Notes: generated by a model from the sequence alone, not told the origin. Positions 25,389-35,223 are shown, numbered from the stretch's first letter. The stretch: DNA of 64,000 nt from PALSA-693 sp963781155 (GCA_963781155.1 CAWAEC010000014.1:558001-622000), one strand, 5' to 3'. Numbers and translations: made by a program.

Positions 25389-27281
25389 TCAGCTGACTGC
25401 CGACGTCTCTTCGGCTTCGATGAGGCGACCGAGGGCGTCGATCAAGGCCAGATGGGTGAAGGCCTGCGGGAAGTTGCCCAGGTGCTCCCCGGTGGTCGCG
25501 TCGATCTCTTCAGCGTAGAGCTGCAGGGGGCCGGCGAACGACAGCAGTTTCTTGGCCAGATCACGGCCCCGGTCTGCTTCGCCGATCATGGCCAGCGCGG
25601 TGACCAGCCAGAACGAGCAGATGGTGAAGGTTCCTTCCCTCCCTTCGAAGCCAGTTTCGGTCGTGTCCACCCGATAGCGCAACACCAGTCCGTCTTCGGT
25701 GAGCTCGTCGGCGATGGCCAGCACCGTGTTGCGCACCCTCGAATCATCCGCCGGCAGAAAGCCAAGGATCGGGATGAGGAGCAAGGAGGCGTCGAGCTCG
25801 TCATTGGCGTATTGCTGGCGGAAGCGGCCCCGCTCGTCGACGCCCTTGTCGAGGATCTCGGCCTTGAGCTCGTCCGCGGCTTTGCGCCAGCGGTCGGCCC
25901 GCTCGTGATCCTGGCGGGACCGGGCCATGTCGCTGCCCCGATCCATGGCCACCCAGCAGAGGACCTTGGAGGCGGTGAAATGCTGGGGGTCGCCCCGGAT
26001 CTCCCAGATGCCCTGGTCCGGGTCGCCGGAATGGGCAACGGCCGCGTCAACGAAAGCGGCCAGCCCCTCCCAGGTTTGTTGGACGATCTGGGCTGCCCCC
26101 TCCTTGAGGTGGGTGTCGACGGCGTCGATGAGCATGCCCCAGACGTCGTTTTGGTGTTGATCCCAGGCGCCGTTGCCGACCCGAACGGGCCTGGAGTCAC
26201 GGTACCCGGACAGATGGTCGAGGGTCTTCTCGGTGAGATCTTTCTCGCCGCCGATGCCGTACATGATCTGCAGGCCCCAGTCGTGAGGGGTGCCGCCGGT
26301 GACCGCCTCGAGCACGAACGCGAAGTACTCCAGCGCTTCCCACCCGAAGCCCAGTCGGTACAGCGAGCGAAGCATGAACGCGGAGTCCCGGATCCAGGTA
26401 TATCGGTAATCCCAGTTGCGGGCCCCGCCCGGCGTCTCGGGCAGAGAGGTCGTGGCCGCAGCCAGGACCGCGCCCGTGGGAGCGTAGCTCAGGCCTTTCA
26501 GGGTCAAGGCGCTGCGCTCGATGTAGCTGCGCCACGGGTGATCGGGGAAGGTGCCCGTGGCCAGCCACTCCCGCCAATAGGCGATGGTGTCGTCATACTG
26601 GGCCTGAGCCTCGTCCATTGAGGTTGGTCCGGCCCCTCCCCAGGAAAGGGCCACGAACGCGGTCTGACCGCGATCCAGGCTGGACCGGCCGTAGCTGCGG
26701 GCCCCGGCTGTGCCCAGCCGCAAGCTGGACGTCAAGGTCAATCCCGGCTCACCGGCCGGAGGTTGGGCGGTCATGACGTTGTAGCCGTCGCCCGAATAGG
26801 TCCAGGCGCCGGTGAGCGTCCCGTACTCGAACAGCGGGACCACATTGACAACCGCCTCCACCCGTCCTTCTTGACAATGGGCCAACCGCAGCAGCGTGCC
26901 GGTCGCCGCGGCGTCCGCGGGCGCCCGCCGGTAGTCCGCCCGTCGGGTCGTGGTCTGCACCGGCCGCACCACGAGCAGGTCCTGGACCACGAGCCAGCCC
27001 GTCGGGGTGTGCCAGGTGGTTTCGAGCACCATCGTTCCCGGCACGTAGCGGCGGTGGTGGGGCACATGAGTGTTCAGCGGCCCAAAGCGAAACAGGCCCG
27101 CTGTGCGATCCAGAATGGCGCCGAACACGCTCGGCGAATCCGGTCGAGGCAGGCAGAGCCACTCGACTGCGCCGTCCGGGGCTACCAGACAGTTGTTTTC
27201 GCAATCCGACAAAAAGCCGTAGTCGGCGATAGGCGGAAAGCGATGCGATCCTTGATCGGAACCGATGTCTTGTTCAGGCAT
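25389..27281 (-). CDS. Glycoside hydrolase family 15 enzyme (glucoamylase/trehalase-like)
   Basis: 630-residue cytosolic enzyme. It begins with the family N-terminal block FPPIADYGFLSDCENNCLVAP and GAVEWLCLPRPDSPSVF, typical of actinobacterial GH15 trehalases and glucan glucohydrolases. It continues to an alpha/alpha-toroid catalytic domain with GGARNWDYRYTWIRDSAF (substrate-binding Trp/Asp/Arg), GNGAWDQHQNDVWGMLIDAV and QGIWEIRGDPQHFTASKVLCW (the region of the general acid Glu). No signal peptide, so an intracellular alpha-glucan or trehalose substrate is likely. Length is standard. Confidence 0.88.
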   Translation of the reverse strand: MPEQDIGSDQGSHRFPPIADYGFLSDCENNCLVAPDGAVEWLCLPRPDSPSVFGAILDRTAGLFRFGPLNTHVPHHRRYVPGTMVLETTWHTPTGWLVVQDLLVVRPVQTTTRRADYRRAPADAAATGTLLRLAHCQEGRVEAVVNVVPLFEYGTLTGAWTYSGDGYNVMTAQPPAGEPGLTLTSSLRLGTAGARSYGRSSLDRGQTAFVALSWGGAGPTSMDEAQAQYDDTIAYWREWLATGTFPDHPWRSYIERSALTLKGLSYAPTGAVLAAATTSLPETPGGARNWDYRYTWIRDSAFMLRSLYRLGFGWEALEYFAFVLEAVTGGTPHDWGLQIMYGIGGEKDLTEKTLDHLSGYRDSRPVRVGNGAWDQHQNDVWGMLIDAVDTHLKEGAAQIVQQTWEGLAAFVDAAVAHSGDPDQGIWEIRGDPQHFTASKVLCWVAMDRGSDMARSRQDHERADRWRKAADELKAEILDKGVDERGRFRQQYANDELDASLLLIPILGFLPADDSRVRNTVLAIADELTEDGLVLRYRVDTTETGFEGREGTFTICSFWLVTALAMIGEADRGRDLAKKLLSFAGPLQLYAEEIDATTGEHLGNFPQAFTHLALIDALGRLIEAEETSAVS

Positions 27282-27345
27282 GCCGTGATCCTAGAGGAAC
27301 ACCCACGAAGTCACCCTGAAGCCATAAATCCCCGGTAGTCCAGGG

Positions 27346-27888
27346 TCAAAGGTCCGGGAGCGGGTTGGAGCCGCCCACGTCGTACACCGGCTGGCCGTGA
27401 TCTGATCGCACGCCATCGGTCAGACGGTGGGCGTTCAGGCGACCAGCGTGATCGAGATGCCACACTGCCGTGTCCCGCTGGAGGACGGCGGCATCCGCGA
27501 TGAGGCGCCGGTGGCAGCGCCAGTACACCGATTCGGAGCACATGATTGCCGTCCGATGGATGGCCGACTCCCGCAGCACGCCGTCAAGGGCGTCCCAGAA
27601 ATCCGTCGAGCGCATGTAGTCGGCATAGCCACGAAACGATTCGTTGCGCAGGGCCACGTTCGGCGAGGCCGGGCTGGGTTTGCGCCGGCCGCCGAGGCGC
27701 GGTTCCCAGCGGTACAGGATGGCGGCCTCGGGCAGCCACTGTTCCAGCGCCTGCCGGGCGACCTGGGGATGCCGCCTCGACCCGGGCGCCATACGGACGT
27801 CGACGAGAGATTCGATTTGGGCGCCGCGGAGAAGATGGGTTATCTGCGCTGCGTCCAGAGTGCCATGGCCGAAGGTGAGCAACTCCAC
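27346..27888 (-). CDS. DUF488 family protein
   Basis: 180-residue protein with the family landmarks LLTFGHGT at the N-terminus, VDVRMAPGSRRHPQ and MCSESVYWRCHRRLIAD. The Cys-Ser-Glu and Cys-His-Arg spacing of the last motif is nearly invariant in DUF488. Members are small, soluble and functionally uncharacterised, sometimes near DNA repair or stress genes. Same strand as the GH15 gene, starting about 65 bases upstream of it. Confidence 0.8.
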   Translation of the reverse strand: MELLTFGHGTLDAAQITHLLRGAQIESLVDVRMAPGSRRHPQVARQALEQWLPEAAILYRWEPRLGGRRKPSPASPNVALRNESFRGYADYMRSTDFWDALDGVLRESAIHRTAIMCSESVYWRCHRRLIADAAVLQRDTAVWHLDHAGRLNAHRLTDGVRSDHGQPVYDVGGSNPLPDL

Positions 27889-27936
27889 CTCGACAGGATG
27901 GCAGACGGGATCACGGCCGCGGCCGCCGACTGCCCT

Positions 27937-29492
27937 TCACGTGCCCTCCTTGACCCCCGGCGGTCGCCCGTCGTGGGCCGCCGGCAGGTCCACCCAGAAC
28001 GTCGATCCTTTTCCAACCGTGCTATCGACCCCGATCCGGCCGTGCATGGCCTCGACGAACGTCTTGCTGAGCGACAACCCGATCCCGGTGCCTTCCACCC
28101 CGCGTGCCTCGGCGTCGAGCCGATCGAAGGGAACAAACACCCGGCTGAGCATTTCCGGAGTGATGCCCTCACCGGTGTCGGTGACCGCGATCCGGGTCCA
28201 GTCCTCCCCGTTGGGCTGGCAGGTGATGGTGACCTGGCCATGCTCACGGTTGTACTTGATGGCGTTGGACAGAAGGTTGATCAGGACCTGTTTCAGGCGG
28301 TAGTAGTCCGCGGTCACCACCAGGTCGGTGTCGTCGCAGCCGGCCACCCTCAGGTGCCGTTCCGCGCTGAGCGGGCTCAACAGCGCTCGGACCTCCCGGA
28401 CCAGCGGTCGCACCTCGACCGGGCCGACGTCCAGGTCGAGCGGTCCGGGGGAATCTGTCGGAGTGCGGGTTTCCTCGATGATGCGCAGCATGTGTTCGCC
28501 ACCCAGCAAGATTTGCTCGACCGATTCGGCGTTGTCTTCGCTCAGTTCGGATGTGTCGATCAGATGCCCGAAACCGATGACCGCAGTGAGGGGAGTGCGC
28601 AGTTCGTGGCCGACCCGGGACAGCAGTTCGTCGGCCGCCTCAGCCGACTGCAGGGCCGAGGTGTGGGCCCGGACCAGGTCGGTACTCCGCTGGGTCAGCA
28701 GCACTGCGGTCTGCCGCAGCTCCTCGGCCACCTGGCCGATTTCGTCTGCTGCGGTCGGCATCGGCAGAAGCGGCTCGGACACACCCAGGCGCCGGGCGTT
28801 GACGCCCACTTCTCCGATGCGCCGCACAATTGAACGGACGAACAGCACCATGGCGACGAAGCCGCCCAGTACGCCGACGAAGAGGCCGACGAGCTGGATG
28901 GGCTGGATGGTGCTCTCCAGGCTGGCGATGTCGTGGCTCTTGGCGGTTGCCATGGCGCGTTCGCTTGTCTGGATGTTGCTCAGGGCCCGGCGCAGGAAGC
29001 TCATCTGCTGGTCCTCGCTCTCGAGCGCCTTGTTGAGATCTCCGTCAGCGTGTGGTTTCTCACGCCCTGCTCGATGGCCGCCAGCTGGGGGAGGAGACCG
29101 TCATGGCTCTCGGTGGCGAGCGCTTTCACGTTGGTGGCGTTGAGGGCAGCGGCCGGGGTCGGGGCAATCCGGACCAGGGTGTTCAGATCCGTGGGGAGGG
29201 TGGCGATGGCGGCGTTGTAGGGCGGGAGGAAGAAGGTGTTCGAGGTGGCCGCGTAGCCGCGCATGCCGGTCTCCGCGTTGAGCAGTTCGGACAGAACCTG
29301 GGCGGATTGGAACGCCATGCGGTTGGCCGCTGACCCCGACTCACGGAAGGCGACCTGATACCGCTCGACGATAAACGACGCAGCGACCGTGATCACCAGC
29401 ACCAGCACGGGGGGCGCCAGTACGGCGAGACCCTTTGACCGTAACCGCCGATCCAACCACCAGCTACCGAACCGCCTGGAACCCAAAACCAT
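27937..29492 (-). CDS. CHASE3-type sensor histidine kinase, split by a -1 frameshift
   Basis: Membrane sensor kinase of about 518 residues once joined. The order is transmembrane helix 1 (LAVLAPPVLVLVITVAASFIV), an extracytoplasmic CHASE3 domain, transmembrane helix 2 (LVGLFVGVLGGFVAMVLFV), HAMP, a HisKA box with RVGHELRTPLTAVIGFG (phospho-His), then HATPase motifs NLLSNAIKYNREHG (N box), VTDTGEGI (G1) and GTGIGLSLSK (G2). The frame changes near 29045 inside CHASE3 (around GAGATCTCAACAAG), where one base seems missing. The start at 29492 gives a basic tail before helix 1. No cognate response regulator is adjacent, apart from a possible fragment upstream. Confidence 0.8.
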
Positions 29493-29541
29493 GGCGCGGT
29501 CATAGCACGTGGGTCGCGACGACCGACGGCCGGTGCCCGTG

Positions 29542-29650
29542 TTAGGACGAGGACATGGCGGCGGTGAGCTTGACAACCTCGCGGACCGTTCCGGAGACTG
29601 ACCGCATCAGATAGCCAACCACGGGGAGCCCGAGTGCCCAAGAGTCAGCT
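29542..29650 (-). pseudogene. Possible C-terminal fragment of a receiver-like protein
   Basis: Between the histidine kinase and the amidase, the reverse strand encodes a short open stretch ending in a TAA at 29542: GLPVVGYLMRSVSGTVREVV and a few more residues. GYLM-R/K-S/P-V resembles the end of a response-regulator receiver domain, which would suit a gene next to a histidine kinase. There is no start codon or N-terminal part in frame. It could be a decayed or frameshifted regulator or chance similarity. Confidence 0.25.
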
Positions 29651-29722
29651 CGTCACGCCGAGGCCCGTCCGACAGGGCACGTCGCAGGAGCCCGTCCTGA
29701 GGGCCTGCGGGTTCTGCGGCCA

Positions 29723-31108
29723 ATGACCGACGAACTGAGCTGGACCGCAGGATGGCGTATGCAGGAGCTGATTCGAGACCGGCAGGTCTCTCCGGTCGAA
29801 GTGGTAAGGCACTTCCTGGGCCGGGCTGAGGAGCTGGATCCCGTTCTCCGCTGCTATCAACAGCTGGATCCGACCGGCGCCCTCGCTCAGGCCACGGCCG
29901 CCGAGCGGGCGGTGCTGGACGGGGACAGGCTCGGTCCCCTCCACGGCGTGCCCATCTCCATCAAGGCTCATATACCGGTGGCGGGGCTCGATATGTATGC
30001 CATGTTTGGCGAACCCAAGCCTCCCGTCGTCGCCGCCCGGGACGCGCCGGTCGTGGCGCGATTGCGGACGGCGGGGGCGATCATCATGGGCACCGGTGTG
30101 ATCCCGGGTATGGGTCTGTCCCATTTGCGGGACCGTGAGGGCCGCTTGACCACCGATCTGGCCAATCACAGCCGCAATCCGTGGGACCTGACCCGCGTTC
30201 CTGGTTCGTCGAGTACCGGGGGTGCGGCGGCGGTCGCCGCCGGGGTACTGCCGGTTGCCATCGGCAGCGACGGCGGGGGGTCGACACGGTTGCCTGCCGC
30301 CTGGTGCGGCATTTTGGGCCTGCATCCCACACTCGGGCGAGTTCCCAACGGGGGCCGCGGGTCCCAGAACTGGAATACCACACTCGGCCCGCTGGCTCGA
30401 GACCCTCGCGACGTCGCGCTCCTCTTGCAGGCCATCGCCGGTCCCGAGGGCGGCACCATCTTCTCGCTGCAGGATGAGCCACCTGACTACGTGGCGCCGA
30501 TCGGGGACGGGGTGGCGGACCTTCGATTCGCCTGGACCGATGATTTCGGTTTTACCGGCACCTACGCCGGCCCCGAGAGCGAAGAGGTCGTAGGCGTGGT
30601 CCGATCGGCTGCCTATCGATTGAGCGAGCTTGGGGCCTCTGTCGAGCCGTCCCCGGTCAGATGGGATGACTGGTGGCCCTCCCCGATGGTCATGATGAAC
30701 CCGACGGGGGTGCCGTACGAGCGCTACCAGGAGGCCGAGGACGCCCGGGTCCGTTGGTGGACGGGCCTACGGGCCGTGTTCAGCCAGTTCGACCTGTTGC
30801 TGAGTCCAACCATTCAGCACATCGCCTTCGACGTCGAGCGCTGGTCGGTGGCATGGTCCACCGGTTCGGGTGAGTACCCGAACGGGTCGTTCGTTCCGAC
30901 CTGGACCGCGCACACCTTCATGCACAACTGGCTGGGATGGCCGGCTCTCAGCATTCCGGCCGGGTTTGTGGACGGGATGCCGGTCGGTCTCCAGATCACG
31001 GGCCGGCCCAACGGCGAAGCTCTCATGCTTCGTGCCGCCAGCGCCTTCCTCGGCGCGTTTCCCTGTCCCCAGCCGCCTCCCGTGCGCGGCGGGGCGGCTG
31101 CCCGTTAG
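29723..31108 (+). CDS. Amidase signature family hydrolase
   Basis: 461-residue amide hydrolase with the amidase-signature catalytic triad: Lys in GVPISIKAHIPV, cis-Ser in RVPGSSSTGGAAAVAAG, and nucleophile Ser in AIGSDGGGSTRLPAAWCG. The C-terminus has the typical WPALSIPAGFVDGMPVGLQI segment. The normal GGSSGG is here GSSSTGG, a modest variation. Related to AtzF/GatA-like amidases but not part of a gatCAB operon. Cytosolic, substrate unknown. It is followed by a 211-base leader-like region with strong dyads. Confidence 0.88.
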   Translation: MTDELSWTAGWRMQELIRDRQVSPVEVVRHFLGRAEELDPVLRCYQQLDPTGALAQATAAERAVLDGDRLGPLHGVPISIKAHIPVAGLDMYAMFGEPKPPVVAARDAPVVARLRTAGAIIMGTGVIPGMGLSHLRDREGRLTTDLANHSRNPWDLTRVPGSSSTGGAAAVAAGVLPVAIGSDGGGSTRLPAAWCGILGLHPTLGRVPNGGRGSQNWNTTLGPLARDPRDVALLLQAIAGPEGGTIFSLQDEPPDYVAPIGDGVADLRFAWTDDFGFTGTYAGPESEEVVGVVRSAAYRLSELGASVEPSPVRWDDWWPSPMVMMNPTGVPYERYQEAEDARVRWWTGLRAVFSQFDLLLSPTIQHIAFDVERWSVAWSTGSGEYPNGSFVPTWTAHTFMHNWLGWPALSIPAGFVDGMPVGLQITGRPNGEALMLRAASAFLGAFPCPQPPPVRGGAAAR

Positions 31109-31154
31109 CAGGCTGGACGCTCCCCTCGATGGGCGCACTGTGGGTCCACTGTTG

Positions 31155-31201
31155 GTTTGTGTGATAAAAGTCGCGTAATACGCGGCAAACATCACACAAA
31201 C
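31155..31201. promoter_or_regulatory. Nested co-axial palindrome upstream of the ABC transporter
   Basis: Two perfect dyads share one centre (31178). The outer arms are GTTTGTGTGAT (31155-31165) and ATCACACAAAC (31191-31201); the inner dyad is CGCGTA-A-TACGCG (31172-31184). Six unpaired bases on each side separate inner from outer. Such symmetric double dyads usually bind a dimeric or tetrameric regulator. It lies about 120-165 bases upstream of the ABC ATPase start and 47 bases after the amidase stop. Confidence 0.6.
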
Positions 31202-31220
31202 GAACGAACGTTTTCGGTTC

Positions 31221-31256
31221 GGTGGGGTTAGCCCCACCTGTCGTTGGGGCTAACCC
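31221..31256 (+). promoter_or_regulatory. Two mutually exclusive hairpins in the ABC transporter leader
   Basis: GGTGGGG-TTAG-CCCCACC (31221-31238) forms one seven-pair hairpin. The same left arm, as GGGTTAGCCCCA (31225-31236), can instead pair with TGGGGCTAACCC (31245-31256) in a twelve-pair hairpin. Alternative folding of one strand with two partners is the geometry of an attenuator, although no T-run or leader peptide is apparent. A TTGACT hexamer follows at 31299. Confidence 0.45.
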
Positions 31257-31319
31257 GAGCGGGGAGACGCCGACTGGCGGTATTCCGCTGCAGAGGACTT
31301 GACTTTACCTTTTGTTGTG

Positions 31320-32258
31320 ATGATCACAGGACATTCCTTGACAAAGCGTTACGGCGCGACGGTTGCGGTCGACAACCTCACCTTCGAGGTCCCGCCCGGC
31401 GTCGTCACCGGGTTCCTGGGGCCGAACGGGTCGGGCAAGTCGACGACGATGCGCATGATCATGGGCCTCGACGTCCCCGACTCGGGGTCGGCCCTGATCG
31501 GCGGCGAACCCTACACCGGGTTGGCCTGGCCACTACGAGAGGTCGGCGGCCTGCTCGATGCCAAAGCGTTCCACCCGGCTCGCACCGCCCGCAACCACCT
31601 GCGGTGGCTGGCCCTGACCAATGACATCTCGCTCCGCCGAGTCGATGAGGTCCTGGACCAGGTTGGGCTCAGCTCGGTCGCCGGCCGGCGCGTAGGGAAG
31701 TTCTCTCTTGGCATGACCCAGCGGCTGGGTATCGCCGCGACCCTCCTGGGCGATCCAGGGGTGTTGCTGTTCGACGAACCGATCAACGGTCTTGACCCGG
31801 AGGGCATCCGTTGGGTCCGCCACTTCCTTCGGGCCCTGGCTGCGGAGGGCCGGACGGTGTTCGTCTCCAGCCACCTGATCAGCGAGATGGCGCTGACGGC
31901 CGACCGGCTGGTTGTGATCGGGCGGGGGCGGTTGATCGCCGAGACCGGCGTGGCCGACTTCGTGGCCAGAAGCGGCCGCGGCGCCGTCAAGCTGCTCACC
32001 CCGGACGTGGCCGCCTTCACTTCATTGCTCAACGCCGCTGGGGCCCTGGTCGGGGACGGCGAAAACGGATCGCTGACCATCGAGGGACTGACCGCTCCAG
32101 AGATCGGCGACCTGGCCGCCCGCGACGGCCTCCGAGTGCACGAACTGGCACCCATCACGGCGTCTCTGGAGGACGCCTTCATGAAGTTGACCCAAGACGA
32201 GGTGGAGTACCGCCCCTCGACGATGTCCGGCGCCGCCGCTGCCGGCGAGAAGGAGTGA
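31320..32258 (+). CDS. ABC transporter ATP-binding protein
   Basis: 312-residue ATPase subunit of an ABC-2-type exporter. Walker A is FLGPNGSGKSTTMRMIMG, the signature is FSLGMTQRLGIA, Walker B is VLLFDEPINGLDPEG, and the H-loop is VFVSSHLISEM. The C-terminal extension is typical of multidrug or bacitracin-type (DrrA/BcrA-like) ATPases. ATG 31320 fits the family start (MITGHSLTKRYGATVAVDNL). It is first in an operon with a permease, a histidine kinase and a response regulator, a layout often used for envelope-stress or antibiotic sensing and export. Confidence 0.9.
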   Translation: MITGHSLTKRYGATVAVDNLTFEVPPGVVTGFLGPNGSGKSTTMRMIMGLDVPDSGSALIGGEPYTGLAWPLREVGGLLDAKAFHPARTARNHLRWLALTNDISLRRVDEVLDQVGLSSVAGRRVGKFSLGMTQRLGIAATLLGDPGVLLFDEPINGLDPEGIRWVRHFLRALAAEGRTVFVSSHLISEMALTADRLVVIGRGRLIAETGVADFVARSGRGAVKLLTPDVAAFTSLLNAAGALVGDGENGSLTIEGLTAPEIGDLAARDGLRVHELAPITASLEDAFMKLTQDEVEYRPSTMSGAAAAGEKE

Positions 32259-32263
32259 TCGAG

Positions 32264-33061
32264 ATGTCCCAGGCCGTCCAAACCGCCCCGCCGGGACACT
32301 ACCGCGTCCAAAACGTGGTCAAGTCCGAGGTCGCGAAGATCGTTACCCTGCCATCGACCGCCATCATCCTCGGCCTGACAATCGTTGGAGGACTGTTGGT
32401 CACGGGCCTGGTGACACACGCCGCCTTGAACCACGGCTACTCCGGCTTCGACCCGACCCAAGAGGCGCTGACCGGCCTGATCGTGGCCGGCCTGACCGTT
32501 GGAGTGTTCGGAGCGCTACTGATAACCGCCGAGTACTCCAGCGGCACGATCCGCACGACGATGGCCGCCACTGCACGACGCCCCATCCTGCTGGTGGCCA
32601 AGATTGGCGTGACCGCCGCGGCCACGGTGGTCTTCTGCGAGCTACTCAGCTTTGCGGCGTTCTTCCTCGGACAAGCCATCCTCTCCGGCGGCGGGGCCCC
32701 GTCAGCGAACCTCGGGTCGCCCGGCGCGTTCCGGGCCGTGTTCCTGACCGGCTTGTTTATCGCATTGCTGGCACTCATGTCCTTCGGTTTCGGCCTCATT
32801 TTGCGGAGCACCGCCGGGGCGATCGCAGCGTTTGTCGGCATGGTGTTCGTGTTGCCGCTGGTGATGCGAGGCATCTCCCAACCCGATCTCCGCTACGTGC
32901 CGACCAACATCCTCACCAACTCGATCATGGCCACGGTCAATCAAGGACCCGGGGGGATCGTCAGACCCCTCTCGCCGGCAATAGGGTTGTTGCTCATGGC
33001 TATCTACGCCGCGATCGCTCTAGCCGCCGGTGCGGTGCTGTTCCTCCGGCGAGACGCTTGA
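32264..33061 (+). CDS. ABC-2 type transporter permease
   Basis: 265-residue membrane protein with about six helices (TAIILGLTIVGGLLVTGLV; LIVAGLTVGVFGALLI; VAKIGVTAAATVVFCELLSF; FLTGLFIALLALMSFGFGLI; GAIAAFVGMVFVLPLV; LLLMAIYAAIALAAGAVLFL). EYSSGTIRTTMAATARRP is the conserved cytoplasmic loop of this ABC-2 permease group. ATG 32264 has AAGGAG 8 bases upstream. It begins 5 bases after the ATPase stop and overlaps the next gene region closely, so it is the membrane partner of that ATPase. Confidence 0.88.
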   Translation: MSQAVQTAPPGHYRVQNVVKSEVAKIVTLPSTAIILGLTIVGGLLVTGLVTHAALNHGYSGFDPTQEALTGLIVAGLTVGVFGALLITAEYSSGTIRTTMAATARRPILLVAKIGVTAAATVVFCELLSFAAFFLGQAILSGGGAPSANLGSPGAFRAVFLTGLFIALLALMSFGFGLILRSTAGAIAAFVGMVFVLPLVMRGISQPDLRYVPTNILTNSIMATVNQGPGGIVRPLSPAIGLLLMAIYAAIALAAGAVLFLRRDA

Positions 33062-33087
33062 ACCAGGCGGGCTCCGAGGAGAGCAGG

Positions 33088-34435
33088 GTGCAGCTTCGGG
33101 TCCCCCAGGAGCGAGCCGAACAGGCCGGGCACCTGCTCCAGCGGATCGGGAGGGAGCCCTTCCGCAGGCGCAGCTGGGCCGAGCTCAAGTTCTTCCTCGC
33201 CAGCTCCGCCCTGGCCTGTGCGGCGGCGCTGACCCTCAGTATTCTGGGGTTCGCCGGAGTGGCGCTGACCGTCGTGTTCGTCGGCGTCGTGATTCTCGCC
33301 GGCGGCCTGCGGGCTGCCCGGGAGTTCGGCCGGTGGCAGCTGGCGCTCGCTCGACGGGTGCTCGGCGAGGAGATCCCCGAACCCGACCCTGTGAGCGCCC
33401 GTCCGGGCTTCTTCGGATGGTTGCGGGCATCGTTTGGCGACTGGGCCGCTTGGCGGGCGGTGGGCTACTTCGTGGCCAAGGTGCCGTTCACCATTTTCGG
33501 TGTGTGGTTCGCGCTGAGCGTCTGGGTCGAAGCGCTGTTCGCTATTGCCTCGCCCATAACCGGTGCGAACCGTTCAGTGAGGTTCGGTGCCTTCGACCGG
33601 CTGCTTGGCCCCGGCTATAACGGAGGACCGGGACCAGGGTCCGCCAACCACCTCGCCGTGTTTGTGACCGGGGTCGTGTTGCTGTTCCTGGCCCCGTGGT
33701 CGATGAGACTCGTCGTCTACCTCGACCGCCTGATGATGCAGCTCCTGCTCGGCCCTGGGGCGTCGGCGTCCAGGCTGAGGACACTCGAGGAGTCGAGGGC
33801 GAAGACACTCGACGCCGCCACCGAGACGCTCCGACGTATCGAGCGCAACCTCCACGATGGCACCCAGGCTCAACTGGTCGCGCTGGCGATGCGGCTCGGC
33901 CAAGCCAAGGAAAAGCTCGACCACTTCGCAACTCAGGACCGGACCACCGAGATTGCTGCGATCCAGCATCTGGTCGACGAAGCTCACCGCGGTGCCAAGG
34001 AGGCCATCAGCGACCTGCCGCGACCTGGCGCGGGGCATACACCCGCCGGCGCTCGATACCGGTCTGGAAAATGCCCTCGCCACCCTCGCCGCACGGAGTT
34101 CAGTCCCGACGGAGGTGACGGTGGCCATCGAGACTCGGCCCAGCCCTGCGATCGAAGCCATCAGTTACTTCTGCGCCGCTGAGCTGCTCGCGAACGTGGC
34201 TCAACACGCTCAGGCATCGCGGGCCTTCCTGACCTGCGCCCAGCACGGTCCGTGGCTGCGGATCGTGGTGCGTGACAATGGACAAGGCGGCGCCGCGGTC
34301 AACCGGAACGGCGCATCCTCGAGCGGCCTGGCCGGCCTCGCCGAGCGGGTCGGCACGGTGGACGGGCACCTGAGCATCGCCAGTCCTCCCGGCGGTCCCA
34401 CCGCCATTACGGTCGACCTGCCCTCTCATTCCTGA
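33088..34435 (+). CDS. Sensor histidine kinase (HisKA_3), split by a +1 frameshift
   Basis: NarL-partner kinase, about 449 residues when joined. Several N-terminal membrane helices (SALACAAALTLSILGFAGVAL; VVFVGVVILAGGL; VPFTIFGVWFALSVWVEALF; LAVFVTGVVLLFLAPWSM) form a putative sensor domain. They are followed by ERNLHDGTQAQLVALAMRLG (phospho-His) and, in the next frame, an ATPase domain with SYFCAAELLANVAQHAQAS, RIVVRDNGQGGA and SSGLAGLAERVGTVDG. At about 34015 the reading jumps: removing one C from GACCTGCCGCGACC restores DLRDLARGIHPPALD. GTG 33088 is preceded by GAGGAG; TTG 33058 overlapping the permease stop is an alternative. Confidence 0.82.
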
Positions 34436-34437
34436 CC

Positions 34438-35100
34438 GTGGCCAGCGCCGATGCCATCACCGTCATCATCGCCGAGGATTCTGCGATCCTTCGAGATGGA
34501 TTGGTCCAGCTCCTGACCGACAGGGGTTTCGCCGTGACCCGGGCGGTCGGTGATGCCGTCAGCCTCGAGGAGGCGGTGGCCGGTCGTCCCCCCGACGTGG
34601 CCGTGGTTGATATCCGGATGCCGCCGACCTTTACCGACGAAGGACTGCGCGCTGCCCTCGCGCTGCGCAAGAAATATCCCGGCCTGGGGATTCTGGTGTT
34701 CTCGCAATACGTCGAGACTCGTTACGCTGCCGAGCTGCTCGCCGGTGGCGCGGCCCGGATCGGTTACCTGCTCAAGGATCGAGTTGCCGACGTCAGCGAC
34801 TTCGTGGAAGCGCTGGTGCGGGTGGCGTCGGGAGGCACCGCCCTCGACCCAGAAGTGGTAACGCAGCTGATGGGAGCCTCGCGCCGAACCGACACGCTGG
34901 CCGGCCTCAGCGGGCGGGAGCGGGAGGTCCTCGCTCTCATGGCCGAGGGTCGAACCAACTCGGCCATCGCCGCAAGTCTCATCATCTCAGAAGGGGCTGT
35001 CGAGAAGCACGTGGCCAACATCTTCTCCAAACTGAATTTATCGGCCACCCCCGCGGACCACCGCCGGGTATTGGCGGTACTGAGATACCTGGAGGGATGA
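34438..35100 (+). CDS. NarL/LuxR-family response regulator
   Basis: 220-residue regulator. The receiver domain has the acidic pocket IIAEDSAILRDG, phospho-acceptor Asp in VAVVDIRMPP and the conserved Lys in YLLKDRVADV. The C-terminal LuxR helix-turn-helix is LSGREREVLALMAEGRTNSAIAASLIISEGAVEKHVANIFSKL (shown here as the segment from about 158 to 200). It starts 2 bases after the kinase stop, so kinase and regulator are a pair and probably control the upstream ABC transporter genes. Confidence 0.9.
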   Translation: MASADAITVIIAEDSAILRDGLVQLLTDRGFAVTRAVGDAVSLEEAVAGRPPDVAVVDIRMPPTFTDEGLRAALALRKKYPGLGILVFSQYVETRYAAELLAGGAARIGYLLKDRVADVSDFVEALVRVASGGTALDPEVVTQLMGASRRTDTLAGLSGREREVLALMAEGRTNSAIAASLIISEGAVEKHVANIFSKLNLSATPADHRRVLAVLRYLEG

Positions 35101-35223
35101 CCCACGCACACTCCGTGGATCAGCTCCGGTCGATGTGACGCCGGCCTGGCCCGTCGGTCGGACGTTACGGTTAAGGTGTAACGGTCGGTGCATCCGACCA
35201 ACTGTCATAGGGGGACTGATCTC

